A stretch of 64,000 nt of DNA, taken from positions 187,501 through 251,500 of the forward strand of contig JALIZF010001758.1 in assembly GCA_029948255.1 (NCBI GenBank). The letters run 5' to 3'. The stretch is from Telmatactis stephensoni. Taxonomy: Eukaryota > Cnidaria > Anthozoa > Actiniaria > Isophelliidae. Shown one piece after another: positions 33,792 through 46,500 of the stretch. Every line of letters begins with the position of its first letter. Position 1 is the stretch's first letter. Under the pieces are notes generated by a model that ran no database searches, was not told the DNA's origin, and saw only the letters and a program-made list of their open reading frames with translations. Position numbers and translations under genes: made by a program.

Positions 33792-35135
33792 TTAGTGTAC
33801 AGCAGTCAAAATTCAACAAAAGGAAACAATTAATGGAATTGGGATCTACTAGTGTGTATTAGCTTAGTAACTATTTCACAGTCCGATGAAAATCACTCTA
33901 TCCGTTTAGTTTTAGTTATAATCAGTGCTTAATTGTAGTTAGTTGACTCTTGAATTGTAATTAAAGGCATTGTGAATCTAGTCATTTTGTATGGATGTTA
34001 TACCTGTATGTATTAGGTAGCCGGTTAGGTACCGGTGTTTTAGCATAAATTATGATATATTAAAGCCAAACAAACGACCAGAAAGACCTGCATTCCAGAT
34101 ATGACCATGCAGTGGATTTACAGCCATCTCCGTGCCTTTCTACTTCAAACCCCTGGGGGGAGGGGTGGGTGGGGCTGGGGAGCTTCTACCCGGCCGAATT
34201 AATTGTACATTAACAGAATCGTGCAGAATAGTAGAAGACAAAACGCAACGCGTCAAATATTTACCTTAAATTAAAACTTGATCTGATGATCTTGATTTCT
34301 CGTTTCTTTCGACACTTTCAGTGAATACGCCATGGTTATTTGTTTATAGTGTCTAGTGGGATGCTTGTGTAGATAGTCAAACTTTTACTCCTACTGGTCT
34401 ACAGTATTCAGTTACCTGTTAAAGGCGCTGTTACACGAGACGATTTTTAACGACGATTTTCCGCGCAACGTTGCAACAACTTGCAAAATTTTGCGTTGCG
34501 AGTTTCTGACTTGGATTCAAAAACTCGCAACGCGTTACCGAAGCGAAAATTGCAAGGAAAATGGATCCAAGTGTCATGTTACACGAGAAAGATTTTTTAC
34601 GCAACGCCGTTGCGCTGAAAATTGTCGTTAAAAATCGTTTCTTTTAACACCGCCTTAAAGCGCCGTAGCTTTATCAAAATTTTTGGAATTTCAGATTGGG
34701 GCGGCAATTATTCGGGGCGGCGTTCTCAAATTTGAAGGCAGCTTTCAATTAAAGAACCATAATTTTTATAAATGATTTAATACGACCAGCAAGTGACAAC
34801 AACCACCACCTTCTATATTTACTGTTGCGCGCAATGTTGCAAACAAAGCCCAAACGCGATTCCTTTGTATTTCACGTATTCTACGCCGGTACCTAACGCT
34901 ACTAAAGGAGGGGCTGGGGAGACGAGGGAAGTTATTTTTCGTTATTTTCTCCCTCTCGTGTACCCTAGCCGCCAGGTACACAGGCTTCATACAAAAATTA
35001 AGTTCAAGGGTTGCATGAAGGTCTAAGGTTGGACTGCGGTGCGAAGAATACTAAACTACAAAAACAGTTGAAGAACTTTTATTTTTTAATCAAAATATTT
35101 AGTTTATCTTTTGATTTAAATATACATTTTCTTAA

Positions 35136-35480
35136 AGGGGTACTTGGACGAAAATAGGTCAAAATTGGAAAGTGGTTAATTCCTAAGTCGACTTCGTTTA
35201 ACGACCAATATAGATAGATATAAAACCTACTATCCTAAAAATTCTGCATTTTAATCATATTATCACCAAGAAATGTTGGTTTAAGATCGAAAAGAACAAT
35301 AGGGTTGTACTTATGACGTCATAGATACACAATGTAGATGCTAAAATACGCGATAACTTTTTATCTGTACCTTTGGAATTTGATGAAAATATATTGCTTG
35401 GTGACTATTGGTCACATAGATACATTGAACCAAGTTTCAAGTCATTTTCAATTTTCATGGATTTTCATCCAAGTACCCCT
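35136..35480. mobile_element. 345-bp element with TTAA duplication, unit 1 only (piggyBac-like MITE)
   Basis: The ends AGGGGTACTTGG and CCAAGTACCCCT are exact inverted repeats. TTAA flanks both sides (35132-35135, 35481-35484), and the unit 0 counterpart (about 25,133) has the site once. TTAA is the obligatory piggyBac target. Internal sequence resembles part of the element at 39,910-40,594. Confidence 0.8.
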
Positions 35481-36109
35481 TTAAAACGATTTTTACAAAA
35501 ATTATTTCGATTTTCTTTTTCTTAAATATATAACTTGAAAATGGCTTGAAAAATGAAGAGAATATTTTTGTGCGTGAAAAGATATAGATGCAACTTTGGA
35601 AAAAACAAACAAACAAACAGTGATTTGCCTAAATATTCAAACACATGAAAATGTAGTCAGTTAATATGACGTTTCTCTTAGCCACACCCCTGCACAGAGG
35701 GTTAGTTTACAGTCGTAAAATCTGCGATGATAGTTGTGAGTGACTTTTTGAGTGACTTTACTAAACTAGTCAACAAAGGTATTGATCAAATACAAGCATA
35801 ATAAATTTGAACGTGTGGATATGCTTCTGTTACTTCTTACTTTAAAAATAACGATTTTACCTTTATAATAGTTGAAATTATATTATCTTATAAATATAAA
35901 ATTGACTATACAGTATTCCTATAGTGCAAGGGGACTCAGCCAATTTACCGTTGGAGGAGTTGGTTAACTGTCAACCAGTTGTCAACAACTATATCTATAC
36001 CCACTCTGGAATAAGAGGGTTCCAGCCTATTATAATCCAAGACAGGGGGTCACACCCATCCCCAAGTCCCTAGCCACGCCCTAGCCACACCCCTGCACTA
36101 TGCCAAAGA

Positions 36110-36291
36110 TTAGCTTTCGGGCAGTTTGTTGCTGCTTCTATGTGTTGTGACACACAACACAGCAAGGATGTACTGTAGGATTGCTTTATCCATCCAAGTG
36201 ATTTCAGATATCTTAAAAAAGCCAAGACTCTCGTAATATCCCAAGTGACCACCATGTTCAGTTACTACAAACATGGCTTGAGGGTTTTCCT
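36110..36291 (-). pseudogene. Duplicated last exon of the ABHD2-like gene, unit 1
   Basis: The second orphan copy of the 182-nt terminal exon has acceptor, reading frame, EHGGHLGYY motif and stop intact. It lies 4.6 kb downstream of the intact NLR in opposite orientation, convergent with it. Confidence 0.8.
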
Positions 36292-36604
36292 CTGAAATGT
36301 AAACATAACCATGAGCTTTGTCACATCAAATTCTATCTTTAATTCATAACATAATATTAATGATGTTAAATCAGTCAGAGCATACTAAAGTAAAATTCAA
36401 TAAAATATTACTGGCAGTTGATCCCCTAGCTCCTAAAAGTGATGTTTGAGCTAAAGTCAATGGCAATCAGTGGTTTTAGGGTTAAAATCAATGGTTTTGT
36501 TTAGATTTAGTTAGCACTAATTATATAATTGTTTAGATTTATTTAGCACTAATTAGGGTTCGCTGTGAAAATGACCTAAGTGACTTTTTGATGGATGAAT
36601 TTTG

Positions 36605-37110
36605 GAAAACGACTGTACACAGGCTAGTAAAAATACAACTAAATCCACCTATCTGGCAACTGCTCGTATTTAACCAGTTGTGTGGTTGTCGCGTGGTGAG
36701 TGCATGCAGGTGTCATCACCAAAGTGAAGTTAGCCTGAGATTCGCAGCCTTATTATATACCTTATTATAAAATAATTTGGACAGTACGCTCACTCTGATT
36801 GGCCCAGAAGCGTTCTAGATGAGGCTATCTAAACACGCTACGCCATCAATCAGTCAAATACGTCAAACAAGGCTCATTCTCTTTGGTGTCTTTGAACATC
36901 ACACTTTTATTTCAACTAAAGGAGCATTCCAGTTTCATGCAAATATAAAAAATACTTTCTGCGATTAAGGAAATCAAAAAACCTAAACAGGCTAGTAAAA
37001 AACACAACTAAATCCACCTATCTGGCAACTGCTCGTATTTAACCAGTTGTGTGGTTGTCGCGTGGTGAGTGCATGCAGGTGTCATCATTAAAGTTCAGTA
37101 AAGCCTTATA
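36605..37110. other. Unit 1/unit 2 junction and short tandem duplication
   Basis: The junction reads from shared ABHD2-side sequence into a remnant terminus (GACTGTACACAGGCTA) like that of the Mutator-like element at 21,623, then NLR upstream DNA. About 110 bases of upstream DNA (36,622-36,721) are repeated at 36,990-37,092. The intervening segment (36,757-36,985) is extra and may be another insertion. Confidence 0.5.
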
Positions 37111-37551
37111 GAGGGGGACATGGGGGGCCGGCCGGTTGCCAACCGCAAATCCGCAAGAAAAATTGTTTGAAACCGCAAATCCGCTTGGGAAATTGTTCAA
37201 AATCCGCATGTGTGATTTCTTTAATAAAAGCACTTGAAAACTACTATATTTGTTAAAGAATGTTACAACAGATGCTTATTTACACATTTTCATGCAATGC
37301 TTTGATATAAAGTTTGTTCCGCAATGGAATATTGTTAAAGAAAGCGATTTCTCTGACGCAAAGCACGTTACACATGTCCGCAAGTAGCATGGCCATATAA
37401 ATTATAGCTTTCATAGGATCATTTCTTCAAATCCGCGATTTTGACCATTGTGGATGCATCCGCAAATCCGTTCTTAAAAATATCATTATTCGAGAATCCG
37501 CACGTAAATGAAGGTTCAATCCGCCGATCCGCAAGCCCCCATGTCCCCCTC
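37111..37551. mobile_element. 441-bp TIR element just 5' of NLR copy 2
   Basis: The ends GAGGGGGACATGG and CCATGTCCCCCTC are inverted repeats; the core repeats AAATCCGC many times in both halves. CTTATA flanks both sides (37105-37110, 37552-37557) as a probable duplication. Confidence 0.65.
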
Positions 37552-37564
37552 CTTATACTAAACA

Positions 37565-39461
37565 TTGTCTAGCGGCGAATCCAAGGCTGGGACGAATGAA
37601 ACACTTTTAAGTGACGATGCGTGTAACTTTTCAATTTTGGACATTTATTTCGATTTTATTTATTATTATGACAAATTAAAACCTCACGTTGTGATTCAGT
37701 TTATTGCAGGACTATTCCACGGAAAAGATGTTGCCCAAGTCAATGAATTGTTTATTAATACTCTTTGTGAAAGTCTTATTTCGCGGCCGAAGTTCGACAC
37801 TGAAGAATTAGCTTTGTTGATGATGCTCAGTTTGTATGAACTTCACGAAGAATATGTTGTAAAGAGAGCTGCATCCCACCTTATCAAGAACGGGAGTTGG
37901 TTCTGCGATATAGATTTATCACGGAGCGGTATTGCAGATTGTGATTGCACTGCCATCGCATATACTTTGAGGCAACTTGGGACTCATTTAAAAACCCTTA
38001 ACTTGGCAAACAACCCACTTGAAGATGAGGGACTTAAAACTTTGCTTGAAGCAATTAAAGAAAACAATCAGCTTACTTATCTAAACGTTGAAGGTATCAA
38101 GATAACCAACCAAGGATTTTCATGTCTGTGTGAAGCTCTAAGACATGAAAATTGTCAACTTACTCAATTGTGCTTTTCTTCCGACAAGGCAACAAAAGGA
38201 GCTGTTCCATTCCTTTGTGAAACAATAACGAACAAAAAGTGTCAACTTACTCAACTGAACTTTACTGGTATTGATGCCTTAAAAGAGGAAGGTTTATCAT
38301 TATTGTGTGCAGCAATAAAAGATAGAAACTGTAAACTTACTGAATTAATTCTCCAAGATAATGGACATAATGAGATTACAGATGAAGGTGTGTTATCATT
38401 GTCTGAAGCAATGAAAGACAGGAACTGTCAACTTTAATACTCACTTAGACCTTTCTCACAATCAGATAAGGGAAACTGGTGTATCAAACTTGTGTAAAAC
38501 ACTCAAACATGAAAACTGTAAACTTACTAAATTGAACCTCAAATGGAACTCAACATCGATAGCCGGTACATTATACCTACGTAAAGCACTTCAACATGGA
38601 AATTGTCGACTTACTCATTTGAACCTAAATTTTAATTTCCTAACAGATGAAGGGGCGGCATACCTAAGTGAAGCACTGCAACATGGAAATTGTCGACTTA
38701 CTCATTTGAACCTAAATTTTCATTTCATGACAGATAAAGGGGCGGAAATCCTAAGTAAAGCACTGCAACATGGAAATTGTCGACTTATTTATTTGAAGCT
38801 AGAATCAAATGACATAACAGATGAAGGGGTAGCATACCTAAGTAAAGCACTGCAACACGAAAATTGTCAACTTGTTCACTTGATACTTTCAAACAACTGT
38901 ATAACAGATAATGGTACATCATCATTGTGTTCTGCACTAAAAGTGGAACAATGTCAACTTACTCACTTGGTACTTGATGGCAACCAATTAACAGACAAAG
39001 GTGTATCATCATTGGTTGAAGCAATGGAAAATGGAAACTGTGCGCTTAGTCGCCTAGACCTTTCATGTAGGCAGATCACAGATGAAGGTATTTCATTGTT
39101 GAGTGCAGCAATGGAACAGGGAAAATGTAAAATTATAGAATTGAACCTTGATTTGAACCAGGTAACAGATAAAGGTTTATCGTTCTTGTGTAAGGCACTG
39201 AAACACAAAAATTGTCAGCTAACTCTGTTAGGGCTTAAATGCAAAGCGATAACAAATAAGAGTATGTCATTACTGTGTGAAGCCCTGACACATGAAAATT
39301 GTCGACTTACAAGGTTGGAATTCGAACTTGCACTCGGCAATATGACAGTAGACGAAGATGTATCAAAGTTGCAGGATGCATTGGAAGCTAAAGATTATCG
39401 TGTAGCTTCGATTGGAATTTGTGACATTGCAGTTGAAGCTTTGAAAATTAGAGCAATATAG
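37565..39461 (+). pseudogene. NLR copy 2: membrane and NACHT regions deleted, frameshifted LRRs
   Basis: The first ~35 codons derive from DNA homologous to the 27,060-27,190 upstream region. At about 37,680 the sequence jumps directly to the equivalent of residue 719 of the intact protein, so the membrane module, NACHT domain and most of the linker are gone. A 4-base insertion at about 38,436 introduces a stop; the LRR frame resumes and runs from about 38,447 to 39,461. The LRRs remain similar to the intact gene but include rearranged repeats. As drawn this is a non-functional copy, although the two long frames (290 and 323 codons) could in principle give LRR-only products. Confidence 0.85.
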
Positions 39462-39706
39462 ATTTTTAACCTGCGATCTTAAACAAAAGATAGTATACGT
39501 AATTAAGATAATATACGCGTATCATTTCATTAGGCTGGATCTTTATTGGTTGATTATCAATGAAAGTATTCAAAACTTGTCATGGCAATGTCAGTACCGA
39601 TAGTTTTCCTGCAGGACGATGAACACATCACGCACATATATGTAGTACGTCAATCTACATTCTGCTGATCCCCGACTATACGCAACGAATGCGCTTGTGC
39701 CTATTA

Positions 39707-39909
39707 CAGGCTTGTAACATGGTACTGATATTAGTTCGTCTCACTGATCCCGGGATTTTACGGAAATTTTGATCCCTGAGCCCATATTTTTAGAAATTTT
39801 TGATCCCTAATCAACTGAGCTGATCCCTGATCCCGACCCAATGTCCCTGATCCTCGATCCCACCCATTTGATCCCTGAGCCCTGGCCTCTGATCCCAGAT
39901 CCTGGCCAT
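39707..39909. mobile_element. Truncated GATCCCTGA-rich TIR element
   Basis: Starts CAGGCTTGTAACATGGTA, matching the element at 13,860-14,115, and carries the same GATCCCTGA repeats, but the right end is replaced by the next element. Absent at the same position in units 0 and 1. Confidence 0.65.
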
Positions 39910-40594
39910 AAAGTGGGACGACGATGAAATCTTGACCGTTTGAAAGACGATTTTTCGGATTAAAAATCAAAATATTAGTTGAGTAGAATAGAAATCCGAT
40001 GTTAAAAAAAATTGGGAAAAAATTATATACCTAAAATTCCGCTGAGTTGAATTGTCTCTAAATGCCGTCCGCCATTAATCCATCTGGTACTTTGAAAGGA
40101 AAAAATTGATGAAAAGTGAAAACTGATTATTTTTTAATCAGAAGGTGAATATAGCTGAATAACTTACTACTCTCCGCCAAAAAAATGCATTTTAAGAACA
40201 TTATCACGGAGAAATTTGTGTTTAAAACCTAAGAGAACAATAGCGTTGAGTAACTGACGTCATATGACGTCAGTTACTCAAAATTTAGATGCTAAAATAC
40301 TTAACAATTTCTATCCGTCTCCTCTAAATAAGAAGAAAATGTTGCTTCATGGTGATAGTTAGAGCTATAATTATCAGTGTGACTGAGTTTCAAGTCATTT
40401 TCATTCGTTTTAAATTTTCATCCAAGTGGTCCTTTGAATAATGGCGGCCAATAAAAGCAGAGGAAAATAGCTCCTTTTGAGGTTGTTCTTTTTATCGTAC
40501 GACAAAATTGCTTTGACATGTTAATATGAATGCTATTAGGATGTCAACAAATATAAAAATAATAAGGGCGCTAATTTCATCGTCGTCCCACTTT
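39910..40594. mobile_element. 685-bp TIR element, unit 2 only
   Basis: The ends AAAGTGGGACGACGATGAAAT and complement are inverted repeats. The core shares segments with the TTAA element at 35,136 (AGAACAATAG, TGACGTCAT, TTTCAAGTCATTTTCA). No coding frame is recognised. Confidence 0.65.
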
Positions 40595-41217
40595 AAGAAA
40601 TATAGCTATTTCAATTAACGTGTCGCTGAAAAAAAGCCTAAAGGCTAAAGCCTTTCAACTATCTTTTGTGTACTAAGAAACGTACGTCTCTGTAGGCTAT
40701 CTGAGAAATTAAGGAATATGTGTCCAAGTTGTAGAATTTGCAAGCATACAGTGAGTTTTTTATTGTAATGATGTCACGCTTATAAAAAATTTTCATGATT
40801 CGGCTCTCAAAGCTTTAAGCTTTTTTCAGCGACAACGTTAATATACGTAGATATAGAAACGCACCATCGAACATAAAGCGAAATAATTACCTTGCGATTT
40901 CATTCTTTACGTTTTAAATTTGATGCTCGCTTTCACTGAAAGACCTGAAATGATTCAAGCAATAGATTTTATAGGCTAGTACTGGCACATGGTCGAGCGA
41001 TTTTGCTCCCGGGGCATGCTTCCGGGTCATAATTAACCACTTTAATTTATCAGGGAGGATGATGTGGGCATGCACAAAACTCTGAGATGGACACAAACAC
41101 TCGCGACATTTTTTGCAACTTATTTTTATGTGACTTGTTCATGTTTAGAATGAATCTTAGAAACTGAAACGCTCCTAGTAAAGTGTGTAAAGTTTACAAA
41201 CTTTACTAGGAGCGTTT

Positions 41218-41468
41218 AATAATAATAATATATAATAATTTATTAATTTATATAGCGCAAATATCAATGTGAGTATTTTCAAATGCGCTGGTAAAATAAA
41301 ATCATATAAGTAACATATAGAAAATGAAAATATAAATAAATGATAAAAATATCACTAGATAAAAATTGTAATATATTGGCGCCTATGTAAACATAATATA
41401 ACGAACCTCTAGTAGCTAGAATAACGTAATTCTCAAGCATGTTAAGGCCTGGGTCAGGAGGCAAATTT
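41218..41468 (-). mobile_element. TAA-tailed short retroelement inserted in unit 2
   Basis: Read on the minus strand the fragment ends TTGCGCTATATAAATTAATA followed by TTA triplets, a common tail of short cnidarian retroelements in my memory. It splits the motif GAGCGTTT/CAGTTTCTAAG, which is uninterrupted in unit 1 (about 33,372), so insertion occurred after the duplication. Confidence 0.55.
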
Positions 41469-42515
41469 CAGTTTCTAAGATTTCCCATGCACGTCACTGT
41501 GGTTGAACTTACCAACGTGTCGTGTTAAGGTGAAACTTAGGTAAAATGTGTAACTTAATTGTCAAAACATAGATGTAAGTCACGAATAAGTACTACGACT
41601 TCTGATTGTGACTTCTGAGGTTGCTTAACGTTAGTGATTTTCATCGGACTGTGAAATACTAACTAGCAATTAGTGTATAGCAGTCAAATTCAACAAAAGC
41701 GGAAACAATTAATGGAATTGGGATCTACTAGTGTGTATTAGCTTAGTAACTATTTCACAGTCCGATGAAAATCACTCAATCCGTTTAGTTTTAGTTATAA
41801 TCAGTGCTTAATTTTAGTTAGTTGACTCTTGAATTGTAATTAAAGGCATTGTGAATCTAGTCATTTTGTATGGATGTTATACCTGTATGTATTAGGGTAC
41901 AGGTGTTTTAGCATAAATTATGATATATTAAAGCTGAACAAACGACCAGAAAGACCTGCATTCCACATGATTCCAGATATGACCAGAGAGATACAGAGGC
42001 AACTTTAAGACTTAAGAGACAAGAGGAGACTCGCAGCCTAGAGCTGGAACCTTGTTTGGCAGATTTAAAGTGGATTTACATGCAGTTATCTCCGTACCTT
42101 TCTACTTCAAAGACCTAGTAGGGTGGGGTAGAGAGCTCGTTGACTTATCATCCCTTGCAGTGCGTGCACATTAGTTGTACATTGACAGAATCGTGCAGAA
42201 TAGTAGAAGACAAAACGCCACGCGTCAAATATTTACCTTAAATTAAAGCTTGAACTGATGATCTTGATTTCTCGTTTCTTTCGAAACTTTCAGTGAATAT
42301 GCCATGGTTATTTTAACGCAACGCCGTTGCGCTGAAAATCGTCGTTAAAAATCGTCTGGTGTAACACCGCCTTAATTAAAGCGCCGTAGCTTTATCAAAA
42401 TTCTTGCAATTTCAGATTGAGGCGGCAATTATTCGGGGCGGCGTTCTCAAATTTGAAGGCAGCTTTTGATTAAAAACCATAATTTTTATAAATGATTTAA
42501 TGCGACCAGCAAGTG

Positions 42516-42518
<3 letters not shown>

Positions 42519-42555
<37 letters not shown>
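42519..42555. repeat. (CAA)n microsatellite, expanded in unit 2
   Basis: About 12 CAA triplets stand here versus about 7 at 24,780-24,800 and none but ACC/AAC remnants at 34,797. It marks length polymorphism between otherwise similar units. Confidence 0.85.
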
Positions 42556-42556
<1 letters not shown>

Positions 42557-43548
42557 TTTCTATATTTTCAAAATGGCGCGCAGTGTTGCAAAGGCGAAAC
42601 GCGATTCCTTTGTATGTCACGTATTCTACGTACCTAACGCTACTAAAGGAGAGGTTGGGGAGACGAGGGAAGGTATTTTTCGTTATTTTCTCCCTCTCGT
42701 GTACCCTGTACCCTGTACCCCCACTTACGCAGGCTTCATACAAAAAGTCCAAGGGTTGGAAGGTCTAGGGTTGGACAGCGGTGCGAAGAATACTAAACTA
42801 CAAAAACAGTTGAAGAACTTTTATTTTTTAATCAAAATATTTAGTTTATCTTTTGATTTAAATATACATTTTCTTAAAATGATTTTTATAAAAATTATTT
42901 CGATTTCTTTTCTTAAATATATAACTTGAAAATGGCTTGAAAAATGAAGAGAATATTTTTGTGCGTGAAAAGATAAATATAGAGATGCAACTTTGGAAAA
43001 AACAAACAAACAAACAAACAAACAAACAAACAAACAAACAGCGATTTGCCTAAATATTCAAACACATGAAAATGTAGTCAGTTAATATGACGTTTCTCTT
43101 AGCCACACCCCTGCACAGAGGGTTAATTTACAGTCGTTGAATGGGGGATGATAGTTGTGAGTGACTTTTCGAGCGACTTTACTAAACTAGTCAACAAAGT
43201 TATTGATCTAATACAAGCATAATAAATTTGAACATGTGGATATGCTTCTGTTACTTCTTACTTTAAAAATAACGATTTTATCTTTATAATAGTTGAAATT
43301 ATATTATTTTACAAATATAAAATTGACTATACAGTATTCCTGTCATAGTGCAAGGACTCAGCCAATTAGTTACCGTTAGGGTTGGAGGAGTTGGTCAACT
43401 GTCTACCAGTTGTCAACAAGTATATGTACCCACTCTGGACATGTCTGGAATAAGAGGGTTACAGCCCATTGTAATCCAAGAGAGGGGGTCACACCCATCC
43501 CCAAACCCCTAGCCACGCCCTAGCCATACCCCTGCACTATGCCAAAGA

Positions 43549-46500
43549 TTAGCTTTCAGGCAGTTTGTTGCTGCTTCTATGTGTTGTGACACACAACACA
43601 GCAAGGATGTACTGCAGGATTGTTTTATCCATCCAAGTGATTTCAGATATCTTAAAAAAGCCAAGACTCTCGTAATATCCCAAGTGACCACCATGTTCAG
43701 TTACTACAAACATGGCTTGAGGGTTTTCCTCTGAAATGTAAACATAACCATGAGCTTTGTCACATCAAATTCTATCTTTATTTCATAACATAATATTAAT
43801 GATGTTAAATCAGTCAGAGCATACTAAAGTAAAATTCAATAAAATATTACTGACACTCGATCCCCTAACTCCTAAAAGTGATGTTTGAGCTAAAATCAAT
43901 GGTAATCAGTGGTTCAAGGGTTAAAATCAATGGTTTTGTTTAGATTTAGTTAGCACTAATTATATAATTGTTTAGATTTATTTAGCACTAATTCACTTTC
44001 AAACAACTAGGCCCAGTGCATATATCCAGTAGTGAGTCCCAACCATTTGAAGGGTTTGCTGTGAAAATGACCTAAGTGACTTTTTGATGGATGTCCTGAG
44101 ATTAAGTTTTCCAGCATAGAAAAGTTAATTATACCATTGAAAATATATTATCAAAAAGTTACTTAGGCTATTTTCACATTGAACCCTTCATTAATGAGTG
44201 CACGGTCCTCAGAATAGGTATTTCAAGTGATTCTTGAGTAAAAGCAGAGGAGACAACGAAACAAGATAAGACAGTGCAATGCAGTAAATGATGCCTTACC
44301 AACATGTTTCAGAGGTGTTTCAAATAACTGTTCTGGTATAATAGGATCATCACGAGAATTCATCAACAACACTGGCATCTTGATCTTTCAAAAAAAGCAA
44401 ATGTATACATGTGAATGAATAACTGAATGAAAGGGTGAATGGGTAAAATAAGGATTTCTTTGTCTTATAAACAATTGACAGTGCACTGCTCAGGGTCTGG
44501 TTGGTTGAAGGACAATAAAGTTAATCCTGGATTAAAGTCAATGGTTTTCTTCCAATATTTAACCCAGGATTAAAGCTCAATAATCACACTTTGAACAATT
44601 GCACCCTAAAAGATTAGCTGTGTCACGTGGTTCCTTCAACATATGTAGTTAACTACAAATCATTATAAATCATAATTCATCTAGAAATGTTACAATATTT
44701 TATATAGGGGCCGATCCAGGATTGTTCTTCAAGAGAGAGTACAGCATTTTTATAAAATGTATTTGATATAACGTGCACTTTGATTGACCAGAAAGCTATG
44801 AACTATTTGCCCATGGGCTGCACTGCACGCACTATCTTCTTCAGATTATATTTTAGAAAACTAAACGTCTTGAGAAAAGGTCAAAAATTCATCTCAGCAG
44901 AAGGTGCAAATCCCCTGCACCCCTCCCCTAAATCTATACGTACAGTACGTGTATATGTAAATTTACATATTTGAAGTGGCAACAATGTACATTAACTTAC
45001 ACTAGGAAGATAATTGCAGCTGCTATTTTCTTTGTAGAATGTACACAAATCATCAAAACGAGCCATTCTCCTGTAAAAAAATGACAACAGTATTTACTGT
45101 GAAATGTGGGTACAAAGAGATGGTGGCAGAAGAGGTTTGGTGCATGTGAGGTGACTCTTGAAGATATATGGCCATTATGGAATGATGAGATTTTTGGAGA
45201 GATGGCTAATGTGCATTCTTGAATTCCATATAATTTAGAGAATGGAGATTGTGAAAATTGGCCTTTACATCTGAAGTTAAAAAAACCCTCTTTACAAACA
45301 ATTTTTTCTGCCTGTCTGGATCATTCATTTTTTCACTTTCTTTTTCTAACACATCAACTACTTGTTTCTGTTGATAGCTTGAAGTAGTGAGGTTCTGTGA
45401 TTCCTGCTTGAGTAGAGATGGTGTTTATCCAAGAAACCATTACGATCACTGATAATAAGGGTTGGTGTTGCATGAAAAATAATTGAAGACATCACAGGCA
45501 TGCATACACAAGGATTCAATAATTAAAAGTGATGGCAATTTTTAGACAGAGGTACGTCTAAGAATGAAAGGGGTATGATTGGGTGGCTGTTATGAAGAGA
45601 TGCATGTCCACTCATAAAATAATATGGGCTTGGAAAAATTGAAACTTTATTTTTGCTAGTTAAAGTATTTACCTGTTGAAAACCTCATCCAATTCTTTTA
45701 ATGATGTAACATTGTTTACTTTAGCTTTACATGGAGACATTTCTGGATCTTTAAACAAGATGTTTTCATGCTGTAATATGAGGTTCTTCATGTTCTGTGC
45801 CATCATGTAACTATAAAAACGTCTTGCTCCCTCCCAGTCATCAAAATATTGGCAAGCACTGAAATAACCAAAAAGAAAAACTATTAAATGAAAATCTCTG
45901 ACAGTTTTCATGGGTATACACTATTAATAACAATATGGCAAGGGGGGAGACAACACGTCAAACAAACTCAACTCTTACAATACCAAGTGAGGATTAGATT
46001 AAGTACTGTTGTCCAATACAATTAATTATAGTTTTCTCATGACTAGGAACATTGCATGAACACAGGAAGGTATCTTGTGGCAGGATTTTTGATTGTTCAT
46101 AAATAGACATCAGGACAAGACATCAGGAAAGGGAGATGGTCACAATGTGTGGCTTGGTCCTTTTTCACACTTATACAAGAAACTGCTCTAACCTCAAAAA
46201 GTTATTGAGTTTCACTATGACTTATATTAGTACCAACCTTGTAATATCATATCCTTGACAAACAGACACAGCACAAGTAAAGTTTTTCTGTCTGCCAGGT
46301 TCTTCTCCAAGATACTTAAGAAGGACATTTGCACCCATTGAAAACCCAACACCAATTAAATGATAGCAGTTGTATCTTGCTATGACTTGTTTGACCATCA
46401 TGGACAACTCTTCTGTGCTGCCTGTAAGTAATTATAGTAAGACACAGGCTTGTGATTTAAGCATTCACATGGCAGACTTTCTACCCTCCTCTGATTAAAG

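Noticed and set aside
43509..43694. Minus-strand frame starting MVVTWDITRV, present three times
   Set aside because: It is an alternative frame of the ABHD2 terminal exon; the true frame contains the catalytic-His motif and is in phase with exon 7.
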